A stretch of 64,000 nt of DNA from Ignavibacterium sp037440165 (GTDB lineage Bacteria; Bacteroidota; Ignavibacteria; Ignavibacteriales; Ignavibacteriaceae): contig NZ_JBBIUQ010000007.1 of assembly GCF_037440165.1 (NCBI RefSeq), positions 62,001 through 126,000 of the forward strand, written 5' to 3'. Of the stretch, positions 16,947-26,125 are shown one piece after another (position 1 is the stretch's first letter; the number at the start of each line of letters is the position of its first letter). The notes under the pieces are model-generated. The model ran no database searches, was not told where the DNA came from, and was given only the letters and a program-made list of their open reading frames with translations. A program made the position numbers and the translations under genes.

Positions 16947-18482
16947 ATGGACAGAATTTTGGCTATCATTTTTATTTTTTGTTTCAGCTCCGTTGTTTTT
17001 GCCCAACAGAGCAATGAGATTATAATTGTTGATGAAGATAAAACCACCAAAGTTCCTGCTTTCATCAGAGAGGGAACTTATTATTTATCATTAAAAGATT
17101 TTGCTGATAAGTTTCAGATTAACTATTACTATAATCAGTCAGCAAAGAAAATTGAATTAAAGAATGATAATTATCTTCTTAAGGTTTCGTCACGCAATCC
17201 TTTTGTTATCATTACTGACAGGAAAAATAATTCTCAAATAGTTTATCAGCTTGCCACTTCAACATATTACATAGCTGATAAAATTTTCATTCCTTTGACT
17301 TACAGCACTGAAGTCCTTCAGAAATTTCTGAGCACAAACATTAAATATGAATCGCCAAATAAAATGATTATACAGAAAGGTTTAGTGCAAACTGAAGTGA
17401 CTGATGAAAAATCAGAAAAGAAATTTGAGATAACTGGACTTGAAATCGATGAAAAGGCGAACGGAACTTTGATAAGGTTAAAATCAAACAAGAGGATTCC
17501 ATCTTATGCGAGCTCATTTAAAGATGGAGTATTAACATTAGTATTCAGAAAAGTTAATGCTGATCTGGAAAAAACAAGTTTTGATGGGACAGGTGGAGTT
17601 GTGAAAAAAATTCAGTCAAGAAATGTTGGTAATGATCTTGAACTAAAAATATTTGTCGCTCCTGAATACACAACGAATGAAGTTATTAATGTTGAGAGAA
17701 GCAACGACATTCTGATAACTATTCATAACAAACTTTTTGTTAAAAAAGACAAGCAGCCCAAAAAAGAAAAATGGGAATTTGATGTTATCGTAATTGATCC
17801 GGGACACGGTGGAAAAGATGCCGGTGCGATTGGAGTCAATGGTGTTAAAGAAAAGGATGTAAATCTGGGAATTGCACTTGAACTTGGTAAACTGATTCAG
17901 AAAGAAATGAAAGATGTTAAAGTTGTTTTCACAAGAAAAGATGATACTTTTGTTGATTTATATAAACGAGGTAAAATAGCAAACGAACACGATGGTAAAC
18001 TATTTATTTCAATTCATTGCAACTCAACTCCTAAAAAACCAAATGATGCAAATGGATTTGAAGTTTATCTTCTTCGTCCGGGAAGAACAAAAGAAGCAAT
18101 TGCAATAGCAGAATTTGAAAATAGTGTAATTCAGTATGAAGAAAATCCTCAGCGGTATCAGAAATTAACTGATGAAAATTTTATACTTGTCTCTATGGCA
18201 CAAGCAGCTTATATGCGTTACTCAGAAAAATTTGCTGAGTTTTTACATAATGAGTTTAACCGGCATCCAAAGCTGCAGTCAAGAGGAGTAAAGCAAGCGG
18301 GATTTTATGTTTTGGTTGGTGCATCAATGCCGAATGTTTTAATTGAGAGCGGCTTTCTTTCCAATCCTGCTGACGCAAAATATTTAAGCACAAAAACTGG
18401 TCAGAAAGAATTTGCAGCTTACATTTTTGAAGCGATTAAAAAATACCGTGCGCATTATGAATCTGAAATGAAAGCGAATTAG
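16947..18482 (+). CDS. N-acetylmuramoyl-L-alanine amidase (Amidase_3), secreted
   Basis: Cleaves the amide bond between MurNAc and the stem peptide in the periplasm. 511 residues with a signal peptide (about 1-19, VVFAQ). An N-terminal region resembles copper-amine-oxidase-N/AMIN folds (20-250). The zinc amidase domain runs from 278 to 505. Zinc and catalytic residues are His287 (DPGHGGKDAG), Glu302, His357 (SIHCNS) and Glu467 (LIESGFLSN). Probably co-transcribed with the methyltransferase-like gene 4 bases upstream. It converges on the TPM-domain gene, 5 bases away. Confidence 0.9.
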   Translation: MDRILAIIFIFCFSSVVFAQQSNEIIIVDEDKTTKVPAFIREGTYYLSLKDFADKFQINYYYNQSAKKIELKNDNYLLKVSSRNPFVIITDRKNNSQIVYQLATSTYYIADKIFIPLTYSTEVLQKFLSTNIKYESPNKMIIQKGLVQTEVTDEKSEKKFEITGLEIDEKANGTLIRLKSNKRIPSYASSFKDGVLTLVFRKVNADLEKTSFDGTGGVVKKIQSRNVGNDLELKIFVAPEYTTNEVINVERSNDILITIHNKLFVKKDKQPKKEKWEFDVIVIDPGHGGKDAGAIGVNGVKEKDVNLGIALELGKLIQKEMKDVKVVFTRKDDTFVDLYKRGKIANEHDGKLFISIHCNSTPKKPNDANGFEVYLLRPGRTKEAIAIAEFENSVIQYEENPQRYQKLTDENFILVSMAQAAYMRYSEKFAEFLHNEFNRHPKLQSRGVKQAGFYVLVGASMPNVLIESGFLSNPADAKYLSTKTGQKEFAAYIFEAIKKYRAHYESEMKAN

Positions 18483-18487
18483 ATATA

Positions 18488-18946
18488 CTAACTTACTATT
18501 ACTTTATTAGATAATTCATCAACATCATCAGACTTAACAGGGAATTCAAGTGATAATAACTTTCCGAGACTGTCAACGCAATTAAGTATGCCGGAAGCAA
18601 AATTTCCTGATTTAAATTGTTCACTCATTTCGTTTGCTAATTGATCAAATGTGTTTTGATTGATTTTATCACTGACTTTTTTATCAGCCAGAATATAGAA
18701 TTGTTTATCTGATAATAAAATAAAAATTAACACTCCTTTTTTATCTGCAGTATTTGCAATGCCTGCTTTGTTAAATTCAATTTCAGCGAGTTGTCTGAGA
18801 CTTTTTCTTTTTTGAAAAAATTTTCTTTCTTCCTGAATTGCTACTACAATCTCCGCAGAAGTTTTCTTTTCAGTTTCTTTTATTTTGTTGGAGATTCTGA
18901 GTAATTCATCATCACTGAGGAAATTGTAAATAATTCTTTTGCTCAT
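18488..18946 (-). CDS. TPM-domain protein
   Basis: 152 residues, no signal peptide or membrane segment seen. Residues 10-130 match the TPM (TLP18.3/Psb32/MOLO-1) fold: TSAEIVVAIQEE, KKGVLIFILLSDKQFYILADKKV, and the final GILNCVDSLGKLL helix. Many bacterial members are membrane-anchored and paired with a second TPM or a LemA gene; this one stands alone and is soluble. Function unknown. Confidence 0.75.
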   Translation of the reverse strand: MSKRIIYNFLSDDELLRISNKIKETEKKTSAEIVVAIQEERKFFQKRKSLRQLAEIEFNKAGIANTADKKGVLIFILLSDKQFYILADKKVSDKINQNTFDQLANEMSEQFKSGNFASGILNCVDSLGKLLSLEFPVKSDDVDELSNKVIVS

Positions 18947-19010
18947 TTAGATAATTTTGAAAATTTTTCAATCATAAAATTCACAATCGCTGCTAAATAT
19001 CAAAATAAAA

Positions 19011-19035
19011 AGGTGCATTCGTTCTTAATGCACCT
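19011..19035. terminator. Intrinsic terminator after the DUF4097 gene
   Basis: A 9-bp stem, AGGTGCATT (19011-19019) with AATGCACCT (19027-19035). An A-rich run on its left gives a T run on the minus strand, so it ends the gene at 19071-19868. A T run also follows on the plus strand. Confidence 0.75.
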
Positions 19036-19070
19036 AAAAATTTTTTCAACAATCTGAATATTTAAAGGAA

Positions 19071-19868
19071 TTATCTTCTTCTGACTTCAATATCACCACC
19101 GGAAGTTTTTGCAATCAGTTTCTGTCCACCATTATTTATTTCGCCAATAATTTTTGAGCGGCTAAGTTTTTCAACCCTGTTCAACTTAAAATTGCAATCA
19201 ACATCACCACCTGAAGTAGATAAATCAACACTTGCATTAAAATCTGCTGGTAAAGTAATATCGATGTCGCCGCCGGAAGTTCGGAGTTCAATTCCTTTAT
19301 TCTCACCGAAATATTCTAAACTAATATCGCCTCCTGAGGTACGAGCATCGACCGATGCATCATTTGAATATATTTTAATGTCTCCACCAGATGTATTAGC
19401 TCGAAGATTTCCTGTTACTCTGTCTATCCAAATATCACCGCCTGAAGTATTGAGAGTAATCTCTCCATTAACACCACCAACTTTAATATCTCCGCCTGAA
19501 GTAGAAATCTTAAGATTATATTTTTCAGGGACTTTAATTTCGTATCGTAATTTCAGATTAGAGAAAAATCCCCAAGCATTTTTTCTTTCGCCCCGAACGG
19601 TAATTGAATTATTATCTGATTTGAAAGAGAATTCCATTTTTTCTTTAGCTTTATCGTTACCGTAAATTTTGATAACGACTTCGTTGTTGTGCCACGGTGT
19701 TATTTCGACATCACCGCCTTCTGTTGAAAGATTTAATTGTTTACCGTAATCTGTTTTGAAATTTTTATGCTCAAGCAGCTGCAGGTCTTTTTTGTTCTGA
19801 CCAGCAACACTGACTAAAGAAAGAATAGTGATAAGAATTGACAATCGGATGAAATTTATACTTTTCAT
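19071..19868 (-). CDS. DUF4097-type exported beta-helix protein with TSGGD repeats
   Basis: 265 residues with a signal peptide (about 1-23, ending SVAGQ). The body is a right-handed repetitive beta structure. The motif TSGGD(I/V) recurs seven times, with STEGGDV as an eighth variant near the start, spaced mostly 16-20 residues. This is the DUF4097/DUF4098 pattern often seen in adhesin-like or putative autotransported proteins of this group. No C-terminal sorting domain or membrane anchor; it ends TSGGDIEVRRR. Probably periplasmic. Function unknown. Confidence 0.8.
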   Translation of the reverse strand: MKSINFIRLSILITILSLVSVAGQNKKDLQLLEHKNFKTDYGKQLNLSTEGGDVEITPWHNNEVVIKIYGNDKAKEKMEFSFKSDNNSITVRGERKNAWGFFSNLKLRYEIKVPEKYNLKISTSGGDIKVGGVNGEITLNTSGGDIWIDRVTGNLRANTSGGDIKIYSNDASVDARTSGGDISLEYFGENKGIELRTSGGDIDITLPADFNASVDLSTSGGDVDCNFKLNRVEKLSRSKIIGEINNGGQKLIAKTSGGDIEVRRR

Positions 19869-20003
19869 TTTAACACCTTTAATTTTTCTTTCTGAAAAAT
19901 TATGACCGGAACAGGATAGATTTATTAAACCTTTTTCGAACTGACATTAAAAATGATGAGAGGTTAAAAAATCATTTCAGCAAAAGCTGATTTATAAACA
20001 ACA

Positions 20004-21980
20004 TTATTCCAATTTACCGCCATTAAGAAGTTCAATCGCTCTGTCCACTGATTTATGTGTGCCGTAAAGAATTATTGTATCACCAGCGAGCAAAACATCT
20101 TTGCCAGAAGGATTAGAAATCATATTGCCATTTCTGACTATTGCAATAATTGTAGCATCTGTCTGAGCACGAAGATTTATTTCAGCAAGAGTTTTGTTGA
20201 TGAACGGACTATCTTCATTTACAAAAAATGTTTCTGTCAAACCCTGTGCAAGAATTTCATCAAGATGTGTGAATGCAGAAATATTCATTCCTTCTTTTCG
20301 CAAAAGACTGTATGATTCCTGACGAAGTAAAGTTACCTGCTGCATTATAACATTCAATGGAATGTGATATTTTTCTAACACTTTTCTGAATATCTGAAGT
20401 GCTGTTTCAAATTCTTCAGGAATAACTTCGTCTGCACCAAGTTTTTTTAATTCATCAACTTCATTGATATATCTGGTTCTGACAAGTGCGTATAAATGCG
20501 GATTGATAGTTTTAGCAACTTTCAAACTCATTTTTGTAATCAGAGGATCAGAAATTGCATAGACGATTACATTGGCTTTTTCAACTCCTGCTATTTTAAG
20601 AATATCCTCTCGACTTATATCACCGAAAATAATTTGTTCACCATTTTGTTTTTCTTGTCTAACTGTGTCAGGGTTCAATTCCACAACTAAATACTGAATC
20701 CCGGTTTCCCTTAAAACACGCGCAAGATTTTTCCCATTCAATCCGTATCCGGCAATGATTACATGCGCAGAAAGTTTTTCAGCAAACTTAATTTCATCTT
20801 CATCAACTGATGATTTCAGCTTTATAGTTTGTCTAGTAATCCATGGTTCAAGCTGAAATAAAATTGGAGTAAGAATCATTGTGAAAATTGAAGAAGCAAG
20901 AAAAGAATTATAAACATCATTGCTTATTAAACTTAACTTTGTTCCTGCCTGAGCAAGCACGAAAGAAAATTCACCAATCTGACCAAGACCTATTCCGCAA
21001 AGAACAGCAACTCTCAATGGGTATTTGAGTGCCAGAACTATCATAGCAATTATAAGTGCTTTAAGTAAGAATGAGCTTAATGCAATTCCGCTGATTAACA
21101 AAGGGTTGTGAATAACAAAATGCACATTTAATAGCAAACCAACAGATACGAAAAAAATGCTGTTGAATGCATCGCGCAGAGGAAGAATTTCGGCAAGAAT
21201 CTGATGATTGTAATCTGACTCTGCAAGAATTAGTCCCGCAATAAACGCTCCGATTGCAAATGACAAACCGGCAAGATGAGTAATATAAGCCGTGCCGAGT
21301 ATTAGCAAAATTACTCCCACTGTAAAAGCTTCGCGCATTCTCAATCTTGCTATCTGAAGAACAATAGGAGGCATAAAATACTTTGCTGTAAAAAGCAAGG
21401 CTGCAGTTGCACCAAAAGCTACAAGTATTTTAATAATAGCATTAAGAGTATTAATATTTTTATCAGTGCTAAGTATTGGCAGAATGAGGAAAAGAGGAAC
21501 AATCATTAAATCCTGGAACAAAGCAATTGATACAGAAATTTTTCCGTGTGGACTTTCAAGCTCATTTCTGTCAGACAGTAATTTCATAATGATAACGGTA
21601 CTTGAAAGAGCAAGTAAAAATCCAAGGAAGATTGATTCATTTAGTGGAAGTCCTGAAAGATGAAAAATAAGAAATGCAATTGCTGAACTTATTATAAACT
21701 GAAGTCCGCCAGCAGTAATTAAAAATTTTTTTATTCTGTTGATTTGTGTAAAAGATACTTCGAGACCAATTGTGAACATCAGAAGAATAACACCAATCTC
21801 TGCCATCACTTCAATTTCATCAACAGCTTTAATAAGCTTAAAGCCGAATGGACCGATTATCATTCCAGCTAAAAGAAATCCAACTAATGAAGGAAGGTTT
21901 AGTTTTCGGAAAAGAAAAATTATCGGCAGCGAGACCAGCAGAATAATTACAATATCCTGTATTACTAAAAATCCATTCAT
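20004..21980 (-). CDS. Kef/CPA2-type cation:proton antiporter with RCK domains
   Basis: 658 residues. About twelve transmembrane segments fill residues 5-385 (Na_H_Exchanger fold). A TrkA-N nucleotide-binding domain starts near 405 (VIIAGYGLNGKNLARVL, a GxGxxG loop). A TrkA-C domain occupies about 570-655. This layout is that of the KefB/KefC/YbaL group, exchanging K+ for H+ across the inner membrane under nucleotide control. No ancillary KefF/KefG oxidoreductase is adjacent. It lies 60 bases downstream of the small membrane protein gene, probably the last gene of a three-gene run. Confidence 0.88.
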   Translation of the reverse strand: MNGFLVIQDIVIILLVSLPIIFLFRKLNLPSLVGFLLAGMIIGPFGFKLIKAVDEIEVMAEIGVILLMFTIGLEVSFTQINRIKKFLITAGGLQFIISSAIAFLIFHLSGLPLNESIFLGFLLALSSTVIIMKLLSDRNELESPHGKISVSIALFQDLMIVPLFLILPILSTDKNINTLNAIIKILVAFGATAALLFTAKYFMPPIVLQIARLRMREAFTVGVILLILGTAYITHLAGLSFAIGAFIAGLILAESDYNHQILAEILPLRDAFNSIFFVSVGLLLNVHFVIHNPLLISGIALSSFLLKALIIAMIVLALKYPLRVAVLCGIGLGQIGEFSFVLAQAGTKLSLISNDVYNSFLASSIFTMILTPILFQLEPWITRQTIKLKSSVDEDEIKFAEKLSAHVIIAGYGLNGKNLARVLRETGIQYLVVELNPDTVRQEKQNGEQIIFGDISREDILKIAGVEKANVIVYAISDPLITKMSLKVAKTINPHLYALVRTRYINEVDELKKLGADEVIPEEFETALQIFRKVLEKYHIPLNVIMQQVTLLRQESYSLLRKEGMNISAFTHLDEILAQGLTETFFVNEDSPFINKTLAEINLRAQTDATIIAIVRNGNMISNPSGKDVLLAGDTIILYGTHKSVDRAIELLNGGKLE

Positions 21981-22040
21981 TCAAATCTCTGATTTACTTT
22001 CGAAAGATATGTAAATAATAAGAAAATCTTAAGCGGCGAA

Positions 22041-22406
22041 TTACTTCTTCTGATTATACATAAAACCAACAACACCGTGAGTCATAAGAAAAAATGGAAA
22101 CAGCAGAAAAAGAATTTTATCTCTCGGCGGAAGTTTCGGAAGCAGGTGTGGCAGAAAATTTATTATAATGAAAACTGCAATAATCAGCATTGCAACAATA
22201 ACAATACTGCTTGAAAGAATTTTATACGAAAGTGTAAAATAAGATTTCTCATCTTTTATTTCCTCTTTCTGAAGCACAAACGGACGAATGGCAATGAGTC
22301 CAAGCGTTGCCAATCCGTTTTGTCCCCAGATTGCAACGGACATAATGCATCCGAAACCAACAATTATTTCATAAAGAAAAGCGAGATTTAAATTTTTATA
22401 TTTCAT
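22041..22406 (-). CDS. Small membrane protein, unknown
   Basis: 121 residues with about four hydrophobic segments (near 9-26, 30-45, 63-86, 96-115) and charged connecting loops (QKEEIKDEKS, KLPPRDK). I recognise no family. It sits between the REC-PEP-binding protein gene (18 bases upstream) and the antiporter gene, all on the minus strand, so it is likely co-expressed with them. Confidence 0.65.
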   Translation of the reverse strand: MKYKNLNLAFLYEIIVGFGCIMSVAIWGQNGLATLGLIAIRPFVLQKEEIKDEKSYFTLSYKILSSSIVIVAMLIIAVFIIINFLPHLLPKLPPRDKILFLLFPFFLMTHGVVGFMYNQKK

Positions 22407-22424
22407 TAAGTTGAAAAATGAAAA

Positions 22425-25400
22425 TTATGTTTCTGAAATATCAACGCCGGGTTTAATTATTATCCCTTTATTCTCGTGTCCGTTAATCCTTACAGCAATT
22501 TGTTTATCGAATCTTAAATGTTTTGTAAAATTCATTTCATTCCGTTTTGGTTGAGATTTAAGCCACTCCCAATCAATAAAACCAAGGTGGTCAATCGAAT
22601 TAACAGTAAAGTATCCGACTCTGAAGGAAGTTAAATTCTGGAAAAAGTGTGAACCTTGCGAAGGAGTAACCTGAAAATCTTTAAATCCGGCTTCAACAAT
22701 TACTGAAGCTCCTGCTATTTGATCCCAGGTAACAGGAATTCCTAGCCAGGGATCTAATGAGCCCCAACGGCCAACCCCAATTAGCAAATATGGTCTCTTC
22801 TCTTTTAACATAAGTTCGTTAAACTTACTTACTTCCTGAGCAACTTCTTTGCTTTTTGCTCTGTCAAATTTTTCTATATCAACAAATACTATATCATAAA
22901 TTCCATTGATTGCTCCATTACCTAAAACTTGATTACTTTGACAAATAAGATCTTTCTCATCAATATCAACAATTCGGAGTTCATCCAATTCTCTGCTTAA
23001 TACCATTGGCCTCATTTGCAGCATTGCAAACTCTCTTGGCTGTCCGTGAGGAACATTTAAATTTACTGCGAACTCAATTTCAACCGGAGTTCCCATTCCC
23101 CAGGCACCAAGGTCAAGTAATAAATCCAGAATTTCTGGTAAAGGAAAAATCTGATGCTTCAACACAGGGGCGAAAGTTACAACCCGAATTCCATCTCTTG
23201 ATAAACCATCATAAACTGACTTATTTTCGTTTGAATATGTTGAACCAACACTGAAAAGTGTTCCGTCCTTCTCTGATTCTATTAAGTCATATTTTTTAAC
23301 TAATGGATCATCGATACTCTCAGGATGATGAGATAGCTTGCCATTTAATTCGAGTGCATAAAAATCCTGCTGAGCATTTTTCAAAGTTTCTTTTGTTGAA
23401 AAGAATTGCATAAGGTGACGAGGATACTTTGGACAGAATCTTACTGTATTTCCTCCTTCAACAACAGTTTTACCGAGTCCCAATGCAACTAAAGCAATTC
23501 CATCTTCAGATTTTTGAGGAGAAACTGGATAGAAATTGTATGATTTAGCGACACCAGCAAAGTCAGGATAAAATCTGTTTCCATGTTTTGACCCAACAAG
23601 TTTCTGAACAATCACTGCCATCTTTTCTTCTTCGAGCCGATATGAAGTTGCTTTAAGATAATCTTTTGCTTTTTTGTGAAATGTTGATGCATAAACAGAT
23701 TTTATCGATTGAAGTAATTCATCCAATCTAACTCTAATATCAGGATTGCTGTTAGGAATCATATAAGTTTCGTAAACTCCTGCAAACGGCTGAAATTGTG
23801 AATCTTCAAGTAAACTTGAAGAGCGAACTGCAAGCGGCGTATTCACAAGTTCTAAGAAGTCATAAAGCTTTGCTACTATTTCTTCAGGAAATTTTTCGGC
23901 ATCTATAAATCGCTGTGTAATTGTTAAATCATCATTTTCCTGATAAGCGAAAGTTTCGAGATTATTCATTTGAAGAAACTGATCAAACACTTCAGTTCCA
24001 ATTACAACAGCTGATGGAACAGAAATTTCAACCCCTTCAAACTTGCGGGAGATTTCGTAGTTGGTAATAAGAGTATTAATAAAACCAAGACCTCTTGCTT
24101 TTCCACCAAGCGAACCTCCTCCAATTCTTGCAAAAGAATTTTTCGGGTCAAAATTCTCTTTTGAAAAATCAATTGTAACGCCTCGTCGCTGAAGCTCTTT
24201 GTATTCACGCAATGATTTTATAAGATGAATTCTTAAATCATTAACAGAAGGGAAATCGCTTACTTTATGCGGTCTTAATTTGTGAGCTAACCAAAACTCA
24301 GTTCTTGCTTTCAACCATTTTGAAAAATGATTTCGCTGTGCGTGATATGCTAATGATTCTTCAGGAATTTTTTCCAAAGCTTCTTCAAGTTCATCAAGAT
24401 TTGAAGCTCTTCCCACTCTTCTTCCGTCAGATGTTTGAAAGATGAAATCGCCAAAGCCAAAATTTTCAAGCATAAATTCCCGCAAGTCGTGAAGCAGTCG
24501 CTGAGAATTTTTATGAAGAAATGAAGCACCAACCTGTGCAGCTTTCCCCTTAAAACTTAAATCACTTGACTGAAGAAGAATTGGAATGTCATCGTGGTGT
24601 GCTTTAACATTTTTTGCAAACTTAATTCCTGCTTCCGGATCTTTTACTCCATGATGTTTGAAATTTATATCGAGAATAATTCCAAGAATAAATTCCTGAT
24701 ATTTTTCATAATAAGACCATGCCTCTTCGTAATTAGTGCATAAAAGAATTTTAGGCCTTGCACGCATTCGTAAAAACTTATGTGTTAGATTAACCCCTTC
24801 TTCAAGTAATCTTTGAGACTGTTTAAAAATCTCAGTGTAGATTATCGGAAGATACGATGAATAAAATTTCACATTATCTTCCACAAGTATGATTGACTGA
24901 ACGCCAATGTTTTTCGTATCACTTTCAATATTGTATCTGTCTTCAACATATTTAATTATTCCGATAAGCAGATGATAATCACCGTTCCAGATAAAGATTC
25001 TTTCGAAGATTGATGTATCATAATTCATAACAAGGTCTTTTCTTTCGCGATTATCATATGCAAGGAGAATTATTGGAAGATTTACTCCTGACTGTCTTAC
25101 CATCTGAGCAAATTTTATCACATGCATATCTTCAATGTGAAGTGTAGTGATAATCAGATCAAATGAATATTCATTTGTTGCAAGAAGCTCGAGTGCTTCT
25201 TCGCCTGTTGTAACATGTGTAATTTCAGGTGCCTGACTTAAGTTCAGATTCTGATATTCTTCACGGATAAGCTCATAAAGTCTTCCGTCTTCTTCAAACA
25301 GATAGTTATCATAAATGCTCGATACCAAAAGTATCTCACGGATTTTATACCGCATCAATTTCTGGAATTTCTTTATGCGTGCACTGAAAACATTTTCTAA

Positions 25401-25436
25401 GCTGAGTTGTTTAATTTTGGCAGATCGTGGTTCCAT
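22425..25436 (-). CDS. Tandem receiver domains fused to a PEP/pyruvate-binding (PPDK N) domain
   Basis: 1003 residues. Residues 33-165 are a receiver-like fold, but the acceptor position reads DLIITTLHIEDM, with Thr98 where Asp is expected. Residues 180-325 form a second receiver with LVEDN (Glu186, Asp187), acceptor Asp256 (IILDI) and Lys309. From about 435 comes a PEP-synthase/PPDK N-terminal ATP-grasp domain (IGGGSLGGKARGLG, AVRSSSLLEDS, PFAGVYETYM, LQMRPMVLS). The phosphohistidine swivel and the PEP-binding barrel of true PEP synthase are missing, so it is unlikely to make PEP by itself. The fusion suggests an ATP-dependent phosphotransfer or regulatory role; function unknown. First gene of a run with the small membrane protein and the antiporter. 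Confidence 0.85.
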   Translation of the reverse strand: MEPRSAKIKQLSLENVFSARIKKFQKLMRYKIREILLVSSIYDNYLFEEDGRLYELIREEYQNLNLSQAPEITHVTTGEEALELLATNEYSFDLIITTLHIEDMHVIKFAQMVRQSGVNLPIILLAYDNRERKDLVMNYDTSIFERIFIWNGDYHLLIGIIKYVEDRYNIESDTKNIGVQSIILVEDNVKFYSSYLPIIYTEIFKQSQRLLEEGVNLTHKFLRMRARPKILLCTNYEEAWSYYEKYQEFILGIILDINFKHHGVKDPEAGIKFAKNVKAHHDDIPILLQSSDLSFKGKAAQVGASFLHKNSQRLLHDLREFMLENFGFGDFIFQTSDGRRVGRASNLDELEEALEKIPEESLAYHAQRNHFSKWLKARTEFWLAHKLRPHKVSDFPSVNDLRIHLIKSLREYKELQRRGVTIDFSKENFDPKNSFARIGGGSLGGKARGLGFINTLITNYEISRKFEGVEISVPSAVVIGTEVFDQFLQMNNLETFAYQENDDLTITQRFIDAEKFPEEIVAKLYDFLELVNTPLAVRSSSLLEDSQFQPFAGVYETYMIPNSNPDIRVRLDELLQSIKSVYASTFHKKAKDYLKATSYRLEEEKMAVIVQKLVGSKHGNRFYPDFAGVAKSYNFYPVSPQKSEDGIALVALGLGKTVVEGGNTVRFCPKYPRHLMQFFSTKETLKNAQQDFYALELNGKLSHHPESIDDPLVKKYDLIESEKDGTLFSVGSTYSNENKSVYDGLSRDGIRVVTFAPVLKHQIFPLPEILDLLLDLGAWGMGTPVEIEFAVNLNVPHGQPREFAMLQMRPMVLSRELDELRIVDIDEKDLICQSNQVLGNGAINGIYDIVFVDIEKFDRAKSKEVAQEVSKFNELMLKEKRPYLLIGVGRWGSLDPWLGIPVTWDQIAGASVIVEAGFKDFQVTPSQGSHFFQNLTSFRVGYFTVNSIDHLGFIDWEWLKSQPKRNEMNFTKHLRFDKQIAVRINGHENKGIIIKPGVDISET

Positions 25437-25563
25437 AATAAATGATGAGTTTTGTTTTCTAAAATATAATCATTTACTAATTAGAATTCAGGGCTTTGTT
25501 GATACTACAATATCAAGAAGTGTAAATGGAGTGTCACGATAAACATTGGAATAATATAAAAAA

Positions 25564-25596
25564 GGCGAAGGCCAGTAGGGGGCTGCATCCTTCGCC
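25564..25596 (-). terminator. Hairpin after the HU gene
   Basis: GGCGAAGG (25564-25571) pairs with CCTTCGCC (25589-25596), an 8-bp GC-rich stem with a 17-base loop. On the minus strand it is followed by TTTTTTATATT. It lies 24 bases past the HU stop codon and terminates that transcript. Confidence 0.8.
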
Positions 25597-25620
25597 ATAA
25601 ATTAGGAATATAGCTATGTG

Positions 25621-25905
25621 TTATTTAAGAACAGCGTCTTTTGCTTGTTTAGCAATTCTGAATTTTAAAACTCTCTTTGCAGGAATTTTCATTGTCTCAC
25701 CAGTGGCGGGATTTCTGCCCATTCTTGCTTTTCTGTTTACAACGACAAGCTTTCCAAGACCTGGCATGACGAACGATTTCTTTGCTTCTTTGTAAGCAAG
25801 AGAAACGAACTCATCAAGAAATTGACCGGCTAATTTTTTTGTAACGCCGGTTTTCTTTGCAAGATGATCAAGAATCTGGTTTTTGGTCATTGGTTTTGCG
25901 GCCAT
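25621..25905 (-). CDS. HU/IHF-family DNA-binding protein
   Basis: 94 residues, the normal HU size. An N-terminal helical dimerisation part (MTKNQILDHLAKKTG) is followed by the DNA-clasping arms (GRNPATGETMKIPAKRVLKF), where GRNPxTG is the family hallmark and the proline at the arm tip is kept. It bends DNA and compacts the nucleoid. Monocistronic, with GAGAGGGC just before the start and a clean terminator. Confidence 0.93.
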   Translation of the reverse strand: MAAKPMTKNQILDHLAKKTGVTKKLAGQFLDEFVSLAYKEAKKSFVMPGLGKLVVVNRKARMGRNPATGETMKIPAKRVLKFRIAKQAKDAVLK

Positions 25906-26125
25906 ATATTGCCCTCTCCTTTATGTTAATGTAATTGTTTGTTATTTACACAAGCGAAAATAAAGAGTTTTTAACACAAAAGAAATAATTTCAATATAAA
26001 AAATTTTTTATCAGTATGGTTTCATAAGCCATTTAATATATCATCAGTGATTGTAATGCTAATTTATATTTTGATGACTTTGTTATATGAACTTATATTT
26101 GAATGACAATTCTTCGGAGAAATTA

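Noticed and set aside
19192..19665. 157-codon ORF on the plus strand
   Set aside because: Exact antisense shadow of the TSGGD repeats (SPPEV repeats result from the complement).
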